A program made the translations under genes and the position numbers. Shown here piece after piece: positions 33,148 to 43,099 of a DNA stretch of 64,000 bases. Every line of letters begins with the position of its first letter. The stretch's first letter is position 1. This DNA is from Lysinibacillus louembei (GTDB lineage: Bacteria; Bacillota; Bacilli; Bacillales_A; Planococcaceae), in contig NZ_CP137624.1 in the NCBI RefSeq assembly GCF_033880585.1, forward strand, positions 2,329,501 through 2,393,500. Reading direction: 5' to 3'. Under the pieces are notes generated by a model that was not told the DNA's origin, ran no database searches, and saw only the letters and a program-made list of their open reading frames with translations.

Positions 33148-35670
33148 ATGAACTGGTTTAAAAAACAAATGAATAAAATTTTATATACAGATGAAGAGTA
33201 TGATGCGTATGAGCAAGAAAATGGGCAATACGAGCAATATGAGCAGCCACAGCAAGCGAAAAAAGCAGCCTTTCGATTTCCGCTTATTGCAGATGAAGAG
33301 GTAATAGAAAAAAAGTCAACGCCACAGCCGCAGCAGCAAACGAATCGTGTGGAAACCAATAACTCAACATTTGAGCTGCCAAAGTATTTACAAGGAGAGC
33401 CTGAGGTTTACGATGTAGAAGTGTCAGGTATTCGAGAGCTACTAGCACGTAGAAAAAAGAGCAAAGGGCAAACGAATATTTATAAAAGCCAGCCACAGGA
33501 ACATCGCAATCATTCAACAAGGGAAGAAAAAGATTTTTTAATGCCAACGAAAGCGCATGCTAAAAATGAGCCAAAGCAAACAACAGTCAACCCTTTGCAA
33601 AATCGCAGACGCTTCATTCCAACAGATGTGCCATCGCCAGTATATGGATTTGGAAAACCGAAGCCGATTGAGCAATTGCTACCGAAAAAAGAGCAGGTGA
33701 GAGTGGAAGAAATCGAGCAATTTATTGCTCAGGAAGAAATGCCTGTGCTAGAGCAACAACAGGAGGTAGCTGCAACAATTGAGCAGCCTTCTTTAGCAAC
33801 AATTGAATTATTCGAGGATGGTCAAGCACCACAACCAGTGGAGGTGAATACATCTGAGTATAAGGATATAGAGCAACCGCCCATTATGGAAGAGCAAGAA
33901 GAGTTTGATTTGTTAAACGAATTAAAGGTGGAGAACTTAACGATTGAAAACTCCACAATTCATATCGGTCAATTGCATGTAGAGCAAGCACCACAAAAGG
34001 AAGTAACGTCAGGAAGCCGCTTGCCATTTAATGTGCTAATGTTAAAATCCGATAAGCAAAAACAGCTTGCAAAGGAATTTGTCAAACAGCATTTACAGCA
34101 GCAAGACGTAAAAACTATAAAAGAACAGCCTGCACAACAAGAGGAATTACAGGAGCAGCTACAAATAATCGAGCAACCTGTTGAATTGGAACGAGAAAAT
34201 ATAGCGCCGCAAGAAGTGCCAAAAACCCTACAAGCAGAGCCTGTCACTGGAATAGCGTCAAAGCCGCATTATGAAAAGCCTTCAACAACATTTTTAGCAC
34301 CGCCTGAGCAAAAAACGGAAGACTATGATTGGATGGAGCAGCAGGCAGAAGCATTAGTAGAGGCACTTTCTTATCATCAAGTAGCTGCACAGGTGGAATC
34401 GATTATGCAAGGACCTGCGGTTACACAATTTGAAATTACAATCGGTCAAGGGACAAAAGTGAGCAAAATTCGCAATTTAGCAGACGATTTAAAGCTTGCA
34501 TTGGCCGCAAAGGATATTCGAATTCAAGCGCCGATTCCTGGTAAGCGCACAATTGGTATTGAAATACCTAATTTAATTTCTCGCGCTGTCCGCTTGTCAG
34601 AAGTTACAAATAGCCCTGTTTTTAAAGATTCCGACTCACCTATGGAGGCAGCGCTTGGCTTAGATTTAACAGGGAAGCCTGTAACATTAGATTTGCGAAA
34701 AATGCCGCATGGTTTAATTGCTGGTGCAACAGGGTCAGGAAAATCTGTTTGTATTAACTCCATTTTGGTTAGTCTATTATATAAGGCTGATCCAAATGAA
34801 TTAAAGCTGATGTTAATTGACCCAAAAATGGTAGAGCTTGCACCATTTAATCATATCCCGCATTTAGTGAGCCCTGTTATTACAGATGTAAAAGCAGCAG
34901 CAGCAGCCTTGAAATGGGCGGTAGAGGAAATGGAGCGTCGTTATCAGCTATTTATGCATGCTGAAGTGCGTGATATTACACGTTTTAATGCGATAGCAGA
35001 GGCAAATGGACAATATGCGCAGAAGCTTCCATATTTATTAATTGTCATTGATGAGTTAGCCGATTTGATGATGATGGCACCTACCGATGTAGAGGATGCA
35101 ATTTGCCGAATTGCGCAAAAGGCACGTGCTTGTGGTATTCACTTAATTGTCGCAACACAGCGTCCTTCAGTTGATGTCATTACAGGCTTAATTAAAGCGA
35201 ATATCCCAACGCGTATTGCCTTTGCGGTATCATCACAAATCGACTCACGTACGATTCTTGATATTCAAGGCGCAGAGCGCTTGCTTGGGCGAGGGGATAT
35301 GCTGTATTTAGGAAATGGCATGTCAGCGCCACAGCGTATTCAAGGAACATTCGTAACGGATGACGAAATTGAAGAAGTCATTCGCTACGTGCGCAGCCAA
35401 GGACAACCAGATTATATTTTCGAGCAAGAAGAATTATTGAAAAAAGTTGAAACAATAGAAGCACAAGATGAGCTTTTCGAGGAAGTATGTCGATTTGTTT
35501 ATGAGCAAGGAACAGTTTCTACATCGTCGATTCAGCGCAAGTATCATATCGGCTACAATCGTGCAGCAAGGCTAGTAGAGATGCTAGAAGGGCACGGATT
35601 TGTGTCTGAGCAACGAGGGAGTAAGCCGCGTGAGTCATTAATTACAGAATCAGATTTAGAAAATTTATAA
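33148..35670 (+). CDS. sftA: DNA translocase SftA (FtsK/SpoIIIE family, soluble)
   Basis: 840 residues. Unlike SpoIIIE there are no membrane helices. A Gln/Glu-rich linker of about 400 residues leads to the FtsK core. Walker A is GATGSGKS at about residue 526, Walker B is LLIVIDELADLMMMA, and the signature RPSVDVITGLIKANIPTRIAF follows. A C-terminal gamma winged helix (VSTSSIQRKYHIGYNRAARLVEMLE) should read DNA polarity. SftA moves chromosomal DNA away from the division septum. It precedes murC as ytpS does in B. subtilis. GAAGAGAGTGAG precedes the ATG. Confidence 0.93.
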   Translation: MNWFKKQMNKILYTDEEYDAYEQENGQYEQYEQPQQAKKAAFRFPLIADEEVIEKKSTPQPQQQTNRVETNNSTFELPKYLQGEPEVYDVEVSGIRELLARRKKSKGQTNIYKSQPQEHRNHSTREEKDFLMPTKAHAKNEPKQTTVNPLQNRRRFIPTDVPSPVYGFGKPKPIEQLLPKKEQVRVEEIEQFIAQEEMPVLEQQQEVAATIEQPSLATIELFEDGQAPQPVEVNTSEYKDIEQPPIMEEQEEFDLLNELKVENLTIENSTIHIGQLHVEQAPQKEVTSGSRLPFNVLMLKSDKQKQLAKEFVKQHLQQQDVKTIKEQPAQQEELQEQLQIIEQPVELERENIAPQEVPKTLQAEPVTGIASKPHYEKPSTTFLAPPEQKTEDYDWMEQQAEALVEALSYHQVAAQVESIMQGPAVTQFEITIGQGTKVSKIRNLADDLKLALAAKDIRIQAPIPGKRTIGIEIPNLISRAVRLSEVTNSPVFKDSDSPMEAALGLDLTGKPVTLDLRKMPHGLIAGATGSGKSVCINSILVSLLYKADPNELKLMLIDPKMVELAPFNHIPHLVSPVITDVKAAAAALKWAVEEMERRYQLFMHAEVRDITRFNAIAEANGQYAQKLPYLLIVIDELADLMMMAPTDVEDAICRIAQKARACGIHLIVATQRPSVDVITGLIKANIPTRIAFAVSSQIDSRTILDIQGAERLLGRGDMLYLGNGMSAPQRIQGTFVTDDEIEEVIRYVRSQGQPDYIFEQEELLKKVETIEAQDELFEEVCRFVYEQGTVSTSSIQRKYHIGYNRAARLVEMLEGHGFVSEQRGSKPRESLITESDLENL

Positions 35671-35708
35671 TGATACTGGACACACAAATAAGTATAAAAA
35701 TATAAATT

Positions 35709-35736
35709 AGCTGTCTAAACTGCAGTTTAGACAGCT
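35709..35736. terminator. 28-bp perfect palindrome after sftA
   Basis: AGCTGTCTAAAC and GTTTAGACAGCT around TGCA. As RNA it is a very stable hairpin, but no T run follows, so it is either a weak terminator, a 3'-end stabiliser or a protein site. Confidence 0.5.
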
Positions 35737-35789
35737 TCCAACAGTAGAGAAGTTAGAATAGTCGTTCATTTATTGTTCTACATATTTAG

Positions 35790-35798
35790 TGCTATAAT
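35790..35798 (+). promoter_or_regulatory. extended -10 promoter upstream of the murC transcript
   Basis: TGCTATAAT (TG-n-TATAAT) lies about 60 bases before the small gene at 35860 that precedes murC. Confidence 0.5.
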
Positions 35799-35859
35799 AA
35801 ATTAGTATTTTTTATCTCAATTCACTAACACTGTAGGGTGGAGCTGAAGGTTCATTATT

Positions 35860-35988
35860 GTGCACTACAGTAGAATTACTGAATACGCCGATAAAGGTGA
35901 AGATTTACAGCACCTTTGCGAAAAACAGCAGCTCGTGCTGAATGACGATGAATTTTCTTTAATTTTAAACAGGATCTATGTATCCTAG
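35860..35988 (+). CDS. Small 42-residue protein upstream of murC
   Basis: A GTG-initiated frame of 42 codons encoding [20 protein letters not shown] ... [16 protein letters not shown]. Its composition is protein-like, with no low complexity. A promoter-like TGCTATAAT lies about 60 bases upstream and GAAGG nine bases before the start; the TAG stop overlaps the AGGAGG of murC, so translation of the two may be coupled. No homologue or function is recognised. An overlapping frame is also open here, so the call is moderate. Confidence 0.5.
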   Translation: MHYSRITEYADKGEDLQHLCEKQQLVLNDDEFSLILNRIYVS

Positions 35989-35999
35989 GAGGTTTCAAC

Positions 36000-37304
36000 A
36001 TGACACGTTATCATTTTACAGGTATTAAGGGCTCTGGTATGAGTCCATTAGCGCAAATTCTTTTTGATTCAGGTGAGCAAGTTCAAGGTTCAGATGTAGA
36101 AAATTATTATTTTACTGAAAAACCATTACGTGATAGAGGAATTACTATCTTACCATTTAATGCAGACAATATTGAACAAGGGATGACCGTTATTGCAGGA
36201 AATGCCTTTCCAGATGATCACCCAGAACTAATTCGTGCGCGTGAGATGGGTGTAGAAGTAATTCGTTATCATAAGTTTTTAGGTGATTATAGCAATCGTT
36301 ATACGTCTATTGCTATCACCGGCTCACACGGAAAAACTTCTACGACAGGCTTAATGAGCCATGTTGTTGGTGGCTATATGCCAACATCTTTCTTAATTGG
36401 AGACGGTACGGGAGCAGGAACGGAAAATGCGCAATATTTCGTTATGGAGGCGTGTGAGTATCGTCGGCATTTTTTAGCATACAATCCAGACTATGCTGTA
36501 ATGACAAATATCGATTTTGACCATCCAGATTATTTTACAAGCGTTGAAGATGTATTTGATGCTTTCCAATCGTTGGCGATGCAAGTGAAAAAGGCGATTA
36601 TTGCTTGTGGTGATGATGAGCAATTACAGCGTATTCAAGCGCAAGTTCCTGTTGTTTATTATGGCTTTGATGCAGAGAATGATTTTGCAGCACGCAATGT
36701 AGTGAAAACAACGAAAGGCACAGAGTTTGATGTCTATGTGCGCAATGAATTTTACTCAAAATTCTTTATTCCGCAGTACGGTGATCATGCGGTATTAAAT
36801 GCTTTAGCAGTCATTTCACTGTGCCATTACGAAGGGATACCGACGGAGGTTATTCAAGGGCGCTTAGACACGTATGCAGGTGTAAAAAGACGTTTTACAG
36901 AAACGATTATCGGGAATACTGTACTAGTGGATGATTATGCGCATCATCCAACAGAAATCGCAGCAACATTGCAAGCAGCGCGCCAAAAGTATCCTGAAAA
37001 GGAAATCGTTGCGGTATTCCAACCACATACATTTACGCGTACACAAACATTTTTACAGCAATTTGCAGATAGCTTGAAAGACGCAGATGCCGTTTATTTA
37101 TGCGATATTTTTGGCTCTGCACGTGAGCAGCTAGGCGCATTAACAATTGATGCATTAGCGCAGCTAGTTGAAGGTAGCAAAGTGCTGCAATTAGATACGG
37201 TGGAGCAATTAAAACAGCATGAAGGGGCCGTATTATTGTTTATGGGTGCTGGTGATGTGAATAAATATCAAGCAGCATTTGAGCAATTATTGCAAAATGT
37301 CTAG
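36000..37304 (+). CDS. murC: UDP-N-acetylmuramate--L-alanine ligase
   Basis: 434 residues, full length. The N-terminal Rossmann domain ([18 protein letters not shown]) is followed by the ATP loop [18 protein letters not shown], the metal/substrate motifs EACEYRRHF and [10 protein letters not shown], and [11 protein letters not shown] in the C-terminal domain. It adds L-Ala to UDP-MurNAc, the first step of the peptidoglycan stem peptide. AGGAGG lies seven bases before the ATG. The sftA-murC-ytxGH order is conserved in Bacillales. Confidence 0.95.
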   Translation: MTRYHFTGIKGSGMSPLAQILFDSGEQVQGSDVENYYFTEKPLRDRGITILPFNADNIEQGMTVIAGNAFPDDHPELIRAREMGVEVIRYHKFLGDYSNRYTSIAITGSHGKTSTTGLMSHVVGGYMPTSFLIGDGTGAGTENAQYFVMEACEYRRHFLAYNPDYAVMTNIDFDHPDYFTSVEDVFDAFQSLAMQVKKAIIACGDDEQLQRIQAQVPVVYYGFDAENDFAARNVVKTTKGTEFDVYVRNEFYSKFFIPQYGDHAVLNALAVISLCHYEGIPTEVIQGRLDTYAGVKRRFTETIIGNTVLVDDYAHHPTEIAATLQAARQKYPEKEIVAVFQPHTFTRTQTFLQQFADSLKDADAVYLCDIFGSAREQLGALTIDALAQLVEGSKVLQLDTVEQLKQHEGAVLLFMGAGDVNKYQAAFEQLLQNV

Positions 37305-37374
37305 CTCGATAAGCAGGATTTTTTGAAATGTTTGTCGAAACAGAACTATAACTAGCTATAGGAGGTCAATTTTC

Positions 37375-37848
37375 ATGGTAGTCGTACTTTATATCGCTGC
37401 ATTAGTCGCAGCAATCGGTTTTTTATTTTTATGTGTAAGTATCGGTATGACATTATTCTCAGTAAAAACAACATTAAACAATATTGCAGGAACAGTTGCA
37501 GGTATTGAAGGACAAATGGAAGGCATTACGCGTGAAACGACATCGCTTTTGACAAAAACGAATACGTTAGCGGATGATATTACGGAAAAAGCAGAGAAGC
37601 TAAATACAGTTGTCAATGCTGTCAAAGGGGTTGGCGATTCAGTAAATGGCTTAAATGAATCTGTTCAGCGTATTACAAGCTCCATTTCTTCAGAGGTAAC
37701 AAAAAATGAAGAACAGATTGCTCAAGTTGTTCAATGGAGCGGCGTTATGATGGGGATTGCTGATAAATGGCGCAAGCGTAAAACGATAAACCCAGATGAT
37801 CCAACAGTTTATACAGTTGATGGTGTAAATGCTAAACGCAAAAAATAA
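37375..37848 (+). CDS. ytxG: DUF948 membrane-anchored protein YtxG
   Basis: 157 residues. One N-terminal membrane helix (VVLYIAALVAAIGFLFLCVSIG) precedes a long amphipathic, coiled-coil-like region of Thr/Val/Asn heptads (TLNNIAGTVAGIEGQMEGITRE ... VKGVGDSVNGLNESVQRI), the usual DUF948 pattern. In B. subtilis ytxG, ytxH and ytxJ form a general-stress operon. Function unknown. AGGAGGT precedes the ATG, and ytxH starts 18 bases after the stop. Confidence 0.9.
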   Translation: MVVVLYIAALVAAIGFLFLCVSIGMTLFSVKTTLNNIAGTVAGIEGQMEGITRETTSLLTKTNTLADDITEKAEKLNTVVNAVKGVGDSVNGLNESVQRITSSISSEVTKNEEQIAQVVQWSGVMMGIADKWRKRKTINPDDPTVYTVDGVNAKRKK

Positions 37849-37866
37849 TGAAAGGATGGATAGACA

Positions 37867-38328
37867 ATGACAGAACAAAAAACAACGAACTTACCACAAG
37901 TATACACAACAAGAAATGAAGATATTTATGGTGAGGAAACTATAAATATGAAAGATTTTATTATTGGTGCATTAGTCGGAGGGATAGTTGGCGCAGCAGC
38001 GGGCTTACTATTGGCACCAAAATCTGGACGCGATTTACGCGGAGCAGTTGCAACACAAGCTGTATCATTGCGTGATCGCAGTGTAGAGCTTTCTTCAACA
38101 GCGAAGGAAAAAACGGTACAGTTGTCAAGCCAATTAAAAGAGCAATCAACTAATTTAGTTGATAAAGTAAAAGCAAAAACAGCAAAAGCACCAACAGTTT
38201 TTGACGATGGTACAGTTTCTTCAGAGGGTGAGGAGCCACTTGATGAGATGATTGAAGCAATTGTGGAGCCAGCGGTACAAGAGCCTGCTGAAAATATGTC
38301 TGAAATCGCACGTCCATCTTCTATTTAA
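37867..38328 (+). CDS. ytxH: YtxH-family protein
   Basis: 153 residues. The diagnostic YtxH segment is DFIIGALVGGIVGAAAGLLLAPKSGRDLR, a Gly-rich membrane helix followed by a basic stretch. The remainder is a Ser/Thr/Lys-rich helical tail with an acidic end. B. subtilis YtxH is a general stress protein of unknown role. The frame starts 28 codons before the conserved part, with AAAGGATGG upstream; an internal ATG directly before DFIIGA is an alternative start. Confidence 0.88.
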   Translation: MTEQKTTNLPQVYTTRNEDIYGEETINMKDFIIGALVGGIVGAAAGLLLAPKSGRDLRGAVATQAVSLRDRSVELSSTAKEKTVQLSSQLKEQSTNLVDKVKAKTAKAPTVFDDGTVSSEGEEPLDEMIEAIVEPAVQEPAENMSEIARPSSI

Positions 38329-38368
38329 TGCATTTTTCGTAGTGCGTCTTATGGGCACCTCTCAATAT

Positions 38369-38416
38369 AAAGAGGCTTTTTGGAAAGTTGCTACTTTCTA
38401 AAAAGCCTCTTTTTTA
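38369..38416. terminator. bidirectional terminator between ytxH and the FtsA-like gene
   Basis: A 19-bp stem (AAGAGGCTTTTTGGAAAGT with its complement, loop TGCT) followed by T residues on both strands. Confidence 0.88.
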
Positions 38417-40555
38417 CGTAAACTTAATTTCCAACATATCGCCACCGAAAATTTCTGCATCGAAAGAGGATGGCACACCATTTCTTAAGATGGTAAAACC
38501 GCCTTTTGCTTCAGCTGGTAGCTGCCAGCTTGAAAAGCGGAATACATCTTGGAAAATCCAAGGGCTGTGGTCGACTGCATTCACTTTAATTGTAGCGCCA
38601 TTCGGCACGGTAGCCTGTGGAGATAGGGTAGCGCCGTTGATTACCATTTCACGTACTACTTTCACAAGCTCAATACGTTCACCTTGGAATGTCACAAGGA
38701 TGCGATCTTCCAATAATAAATCTAAATGATTAGCTAATGTTTGGACAGTCGGTAAAGAATTTTGTGTAAAGGCTAATCGGTCACCGTCCTGTACAGGGTA
38801 ATGAATTTTGCTTAGCTTGCCATTTATCAATAATTCAGAAGAGAATGTTGGTAAATAGAGCGGCTGCCCATCTATATGTACAACATAGGAGCGCAATTGC
38901 TCAAGCAATGCTACATTATTCGTATACTTTAAAATATCCTCCACCGTTTCTACAATTTGAAAATCGACAATATCCCGATCCTGTAAAGCTTGATCTAACG
39001 TTGCTAGTTTCGTATTTACATAAACTTTGGGCTCCACCGTATAAGGTGTACCGTTGATTGTCACCTTTTTTGAAAGCGCATCATCCACAATGTCTCGCAC
39101 AATCGCTGTTGCATCACGTCCATTTTGACCTTCAATAAGCGTAATCGTATCGCCATTTTTAATGGATGATTTCGTGGAAGCTGGTTCTCCATTTAATAAA
39201 ATTTGTGCAGGCTGTCCATGCTCACCAGCGATAAAAATCGCTTGATTGTTTACTGTAATGGATAGCGCATGTCCTGGTTTACCATAAAGCTGCTTCGCTC
39301 GAATGTTGGCTGCTAAAAAGGCATCAGCAATCGTCATTTCCTTTAACTCAAACAAGCGCACAACTTGTTCGTTTACTGTTATGGCCATATATTGAATCGG
39401 CGCTTTTTTCGCTGCAATGGCAATACCAATCGGTGTAACAAGCTCTGGCGTGACAGGAATAGAAGGCTCTTTCGTTAAATTTTGAATCGCATCAATGCCG
39501 CGCACAGCGACGCGATTTTCAGGTAATTGTAACACTTTACCAAGCTCCGCTGTTAAATTAGGCGTTAAGCTACCGCCACCAACGAGCATTACCGCTTTCG
39601 GTGCAAGCTGATTGTTTAAGCGTAAAATTTCTGACCCGATTGCATTTGCTAATGCAGTAATGGATGGGTAAATTGCTTGTAATACCTCCTCATGTGGTAA
39701 GTATTGATCAAAGCCTAAAATATCTTGGATTCGTATATCACCATCAGCCTTGTGCAGCTGTCTTTTTGCAGTTTCCGCAACAGGGAAGTCTAATAAATAA
39801 TAATCGCTTAATGCCTCTGTAATCTCATCTCCCGCTGTTGGCACCATACCATATGCAATAATCGTACCTTTATCCGTAATAGCAATATCTGATGTACCTG
39901 CCCCAATATCAACGAGCGCAACATTTAAGCGACGCATTGTAGAAGGAATTAAGACATTAATCGCCGCAATCGGCTCTAGCGTTAATGCTTCCATTTCTAA
40001 ATCAGCACGTTTTAATGCTGCAAGTAGCGACTCTACAACAACACGAGGTAAAAACGTTGCGATGACTTCGATTGTTGCCTCATCGCCTTGCTGGTCCAAC
40101 AAGCTGCCAATTTCTTCATCGTCCAATTTATAATACAGTACAGAATAACCAACACAGTAGTAGTGGCTAGCCTTTGCATCCTCTTTTTGTTGCAACAATT
40201 GCTGCTGTGCCTGTTGAACAGCCTGTAATTCTAATCGGCTAATATCTTCCTCTGTAAAAATAGGTCGATTTTTAATATTAATTGTAATGCTTGCTTGCTC
40301 GGTTTTTAAAGCACGCCCTGCCGCAGCAACACTTACTTTTGTTAAAGGGCCATGCTTTTCCTCTAAAGCCTGTTTAATTTCGTTGATGAGCTCTGCTACG
40401 TACAGCACGTTATGTATTTGACCGTCAACCATTGCTCGTTCTTTATGCTCTCGTATGACCATATCAGCGACATGAAAATGCTGATCATGCTCTTCTAAAA
40501 TAATGCCAACGACAGAGCGTGTGCCGATATCTAAAGCAAATAACTTTGAAGTCAT
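38414..40555 (-). CDS. Large FtsA/PilM-like actin-fold ATPase with C-terminal beta-grasp-like region
   Basis: 713 residues. The first 360 or so form an FtsA/PilM-type actin fold: LFALDIGTRSVVGIIL (phosphate 1), the SHS2-like insertion VSVAAAGRAL, NVALVDIGAGTSDIAI (phosphate 2) and AVMLVGGGSLTPNL (adenosine). The remaining 350 residues contain repeated beta-strand segments (KSSIKNGDTITLIEGQNG, ALQDRDIVDFQIVE, PVQDGDRLAFTQN, GGDMLEIKFT) that resemble small beta-grasp units. FtsA itself is about 420 residues, so this is a distinct group. No membrane helix is seen. It stands alone on the minus strand between ytxH and aroA. Function unknown. Confidence 0.75.
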   Translation of the reverse strand: MTSKLFALDIGTRSVVGIILEEHDQHFHVADMVIREHKERAMVDGQIHNVLYVAELINEIKQALEEKHGPLTKVSVAAAGRALKTEQASITINIKNRPIFTEEDISRLELQAVQQAQQQLLQQKEDAKASHYYCVGYSVLYYKLDDEEIGSLLDQQGDEATIEVIATFLPRVVVESLLAALKRADLEMEALTLEPIAAINVLIPSTMRRLNVALVDIGAGTSDIAITDKGTIIAYGMVPTAGDEITEALSDYYLLDFPVAETAKRQLHKADGDIRIQDILGFDQYLPHEEVLQAIYPSITALANAIGSEILRLNNQLAPKAVMLVGGGSLTPNLTAELGKVLQLPENRVAVRGIDAIQNLTKEPSIPVTPELVTPIGIAIAAKKAPIQYMAITVNEQVVRLFELKEMTIADAFLAANIRAKQLYGKPGHALSITVNNQAIFIAGEHGQPAQILLNGEPASTKSSIKNGDTITLIEGQNGRDATAIVRDIVDDALSKKVTINGTPYTVEPKVYVNTKLATLDQALQDRDIVDFQIVETVEDILKYTNNVALLEQLRSYVVHIDGQPLYLPTFSSELLINGKLSKIHYPVQDGDRLAFTQNSLPTVQTLANHLDLLLEDRILVTFQGERIELVKVVREMVINGATLSPQATVPNGATIKVNAVDHSPWIFQDVFRFSSWQLPAEAKGGFTILRNGVPSSFDAEIFGGDMLEIKFT

Positions 40556-40625
40556 TTGTAATCGCTTCCTTCCTTGATATAACTACAATTAACTTTAGCG
40601 AGTTGAAGCGCTAAATTAAAAATGC

Positions 40626-40654
40626 GTGACATTTATAGATAAGTTGTCTATAAT
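40626..40654 (+). promoter_or_regulatory. sigma-A promoter for aroA
   Basis: GTGACA (5 of 6 bases of the -35 consensus), 17-base spacer, then TATAAT, about 80 bases before the ATG of aroA. A 7-bp inverted repeat (TTTAGCG / CGCTAAA) lies just upstream, ending at 40615. Confidence 0.7.
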
Positions 40655-40732
40655 GGTATTATTAATTAAAAATGTATCATATATTTCAGCGTTCTGAAAG
40701 AGTATGTACACTCAGGAAGGAGAAAATAAGTA

Positions 40733-41818
40733 ATGAGTCAACACGATTTAGAAAGTTTACGTGGTCAAATTGACGGCTTAAACTTAGAGATTTTACGCTT
40801 AATTAATGAGCGAGCAGAGATTGTTAATGAGATAGGGAAGATTAAAGAAAAGCAAGGTGTGAATCGTTACGATCCTTTACGTGAGCGCCATATGCTAGAT
40901 TTGATTAAAGAGCATAATAACGGTCCATTAAATCAAATGACAGTTGATTATATTTTTAAACAAATTTTCAAAACAGCATTAAAGCAATTAGAAGAAGTGA
41001 AGAAAAAAGAATTACTTGTATCTCGTAAAGAAAAGTCAGAAGATACAGTTATTAATATTAATAATGAATTAGTAGGAGCAGGTGCCCCATCATTCGTATT
41101 CGGTCCATGTGCGGTTGAATCATACGAGCAGGTGGCACAAGTTGCGGCATCAATTCGCGACAAAGGCTTAAAACTAATTCGTGGTGGTGCATACAAGCCA
41201 CGTACATCTCCATACGATTTCCAAGGGCTTGGCTTAGAGGGCTTAAAAATCTTAAAGCAAGTATCGGATGAATATGGTTTAGCGGTTATTACAGAAATCG
41301 TAACACCTGCTGATTTAGAAGTGGCAGTTGATTATGTTGATGTCATTCAAATTGGCGCCCGCAATATGCAAAACTTTGAATTGTTAAAGGCAGCAGGGGC
41401 AATCAATAAGCCTGTTCTATTAAAGCGTGGACTAGCTGCAACAATCGACGAGTTCATTCACGCAGCTGAGTACATTATGTCAAAGGGGAACGAAAATATC
41501 ATTTTATGTGAGCGCGGTATTCGCACATACGAAAAAGCGACACGTAATACATTAGATATTTCAGCTGTGCCGATTTTAAAACAAGAAACGCACTTACCTG
41601 TAATGGTTGACGTAACGCACTCAACAGGTCGTCGCGATTTATTATTACCATGTGCGAAAGCAGCGATTGCCATCGGTGCAGATGGCGTAATGGCTGAGGT
41701 TCACCCAGACCCATCGATCGCATTATCAGACCAACAACAACAAATGGACATCCCAACATTTGATGCATTCTACGATGAAGTGTTGAAGTTCATGAAGCAA
41801 TATGAAGTGAAGGCTTAA
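40733..41818 (+). CDS. aroA: Bifunctional chorismate mutase / DAHP synthase
   Basis: 361 residues. The AroQ-type chorismate mutase is N-terminal ([33 protein letters not shown], about 1-85). After a linker comes a type Ibeta DAHP synthase: [80 protein letters not shown] and [15 protein letters not shown]. It catalyses the first shikimate-pathway step and is sensitive to chorismate/prephenate in Bacillus. AGGAAGGAGA precedes the ATG. Its position before ccpA is conserved in Bacillales. Confidence 0.95.
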   Translation: MSQHDLESLRGQIDGLNLEILRLINERAEIVNEIGKIKEKQGVNRYDPLRERHMLDLIKEHNNGPLNQMTVDYIFKQIFKTALKQLEEVKKKELLVSRKEKSEDTVININNELVGAGAPSFVFGPCAVESYEQVAQVAASIRDKGLKLIRGGAYKPRTSPYDFQGLGLEGLKILKQVSDEYGLAVITEIVTPADLEVAVDYVDVIQIGARNMQNFELLKAAGAINKPVLLKRGLAATIDEFIHAAEYIMSKGNENIILCERGIRTYEKATRNTLDISAVPILKQETHLPVMVDVTHSTGRRDLLLPCAKAAIAIGADGVMAEVHPDPSIALSDQQQQMDIPTFDAFYDEVLKFMKQYEVKA

Positions 41819-41825
41819 TTTTAGG

Positions 41826-41853
41826 AGGCTATCGAAAATTTTTCGGTAGCCTT
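41826..41853 (+). terminator. hairpin after aroA
   Basis: AGGCTATCGAAA pairs with TTTCGGTAGCCT (one G-U pair). No immediate T run; a T8 run follows about 55 bases later. Confidence 0.55.
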
Positions 41854-42001
41854 CAACTGTGCTGAAGAGGTCTTTGAAAGCTGATTTTCCAAGCTTTAAG
41901 GCTTTTTTTTGTCGATTTACGTTTTTTATTGAAAAAGGAAATGAAAGTATATATGATGAAGTATAAGAAAAGTTGAGATAAGAGGATTGGAGGCGATTAT
42001 A

Positions 42002-43000
42002 GTGACAGTAACAATTTATGATGTAGCGCGTGAGGCCAATGTTTCAATGGCCACTGTATCACGTGTTGTCAATGGCAACCAGAATGTCAAGCCTGCCACT
42101 AGAAAGAAGGTATTAGAAGTAATTGAGCGATTAGAGTATCGACCAAATGCGGTGGCGCGAGGATTAGCTAGTAAAAAAACAACAACGGTAGGCGTAATTA
42201 TTCCTGATATTTCAAATACGATCTATGCAGAATTAGCGCGCGGTATTGAAGATATTGCAACGATGTATAGCTATAATATTATTTTATCGAACTCTGACCA
42301 AAAAGAGGATAAGGAGCTAGAGTTGCTTGATACGATGCTCGGTAAGCAGGTGGATGGTGTTGTTATGATGAGCGATAATGTCACAAGCAGCATTCAGCAG
42401 GCGATTAAATCTTCACCTGTGCCAATCGTCTTAGCAGGCTCTGTTGATGAGAAAAAAGAAGCAGCCTCTGTTAATATTGATTACTATCAAGCAGCATATG
42501 AGGCAGTGCGTATTTTAGTGGGAAATGGTCATAAGCGTATTGCGTTTGTATCAGGCCCATTAGATTATACAATTAATGGAATCTATAAATTAGCAGCGTA
42601 CAAGCAGGTGCTAGAGGATGCTAACATTGAACTTGATGAGCAGCTTATCGTAGCAGGTGATAGCACATATGATGATGGCATTTCAGCATATGAGGAGCTA
42701 GCAGTAATTTCAGCACCACCGACAGCATATTTTGCTGGGAGTGACGAATTAGCTCTAGGACTTATTCACGCTGCACAGGATGCAGGTAAACATGTACCAA
42801 ACGATATTGAGGTTATCAGCTTTGAAAACTCGAAGCTTGCGCGTATGGTGCGTCCACAATTATCGAGCGTTGCTTTGCCGCTTTATGATATCGGTGCAGT
42901 AGCGATGCGATTGCTAACGAAAATTATGAATAAAGAAGAAGTGGCGGAGCAAACAGTTGTGTTACCACATCATTTGGAAATCCGCCAATCAACGAAATAG
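42002..43000 (+). CDS. ccpA: Catabolite control protein A (LacI family)
   Basis: 332 residues from the GTG at 42002, six bases after GGAGGCG; an in-frame TTG at 41987 overlaps that site. The LacI helix-turn-helix ([23 protein letters not shown]) and hinge helix ([15 protein letters not shown]) precede a periplasmic-binding-like core ([24 protein letters not shown]). Length and N-terminus match Bacillus CcpA (334 residues), which with HPr-Ser-P binds cre sites in carbon catabolite control. The neighbourhood aroA-ccpA-acuCBA confirms it over other LacI proteins. Confidence 0.94.
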   Translation: MTVTIYDVAREANVSMATVSRVVNGNQNVKPATRKKVLEVIERLEYRPNAVARGLASKKTTTVGVIIPDISNTIYAELARGIEDIATMYSYNIILSNSDQKEDKELELLDTMLGKQVDGVVMMSDNVTSSIQQAIKSSPVPIVLAGSVDEKKEAASVNIDYYQAAYEAVRILVGNGHKRIAFVSGPLDYTINGIYKLAAYKQVLEDANIELDEQLIVAGDSTYDDGISAYEELAVISAPPTAYFAGSDELALGLIHAAQDAGKHVPNDIEVISFENSKLARMVRPQLSSVALPLYDIGAVAMRLLTKIMNKEEVAEQTVVLPHHLEIRQSTK

Positions 43001-43013
43001 TAAACATGGGAAG

Positions 43014-43046
43014 GGGGCTGCTTAAAAAGCGGTCCCAGTTTTTTTA
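43014..43046 (+). terminator. terminator of ccpA
   Basis: GGGGCTGCTT pairs with AAGCGGTCCC (two G-U pairs), followed by AGTTTTTTT. Confidence 0.8.
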
Positions 43047-43065
43047 TTATTACTACTTAAAATTA

Positions 43066-43095
43066 GCTGTAGGAAACACTCATATTTCCTACAGC
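43066..43095 (-). terminator. terminator of acuABC
   Basis: GCTGTAGGAAA and TTTCCTACAGC form a perfect 11-bp stem. On the minus strand TAATTTTAAG follows. Confidence 0.7.
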
Positions 43096-43099
43096 CATT

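Noticed and set aside
33969-34247. Long Cys-rich open frame on the minus strand inside sftA
   Set aside because: It is antisense to the Gln/Glu-rich linker of sftA, whose codon bias creates open antisense frames; no ribosome site or domain.
40603-40616. cre-like sequence TTGAAGCGCTAAAT upstream of aroA
   Set aside because: It matches about 11 of 14 positions but misses the leading TG and the trailing C; it is equally explained by the local TTTAGCG/CGCTAAA inverted repeat.
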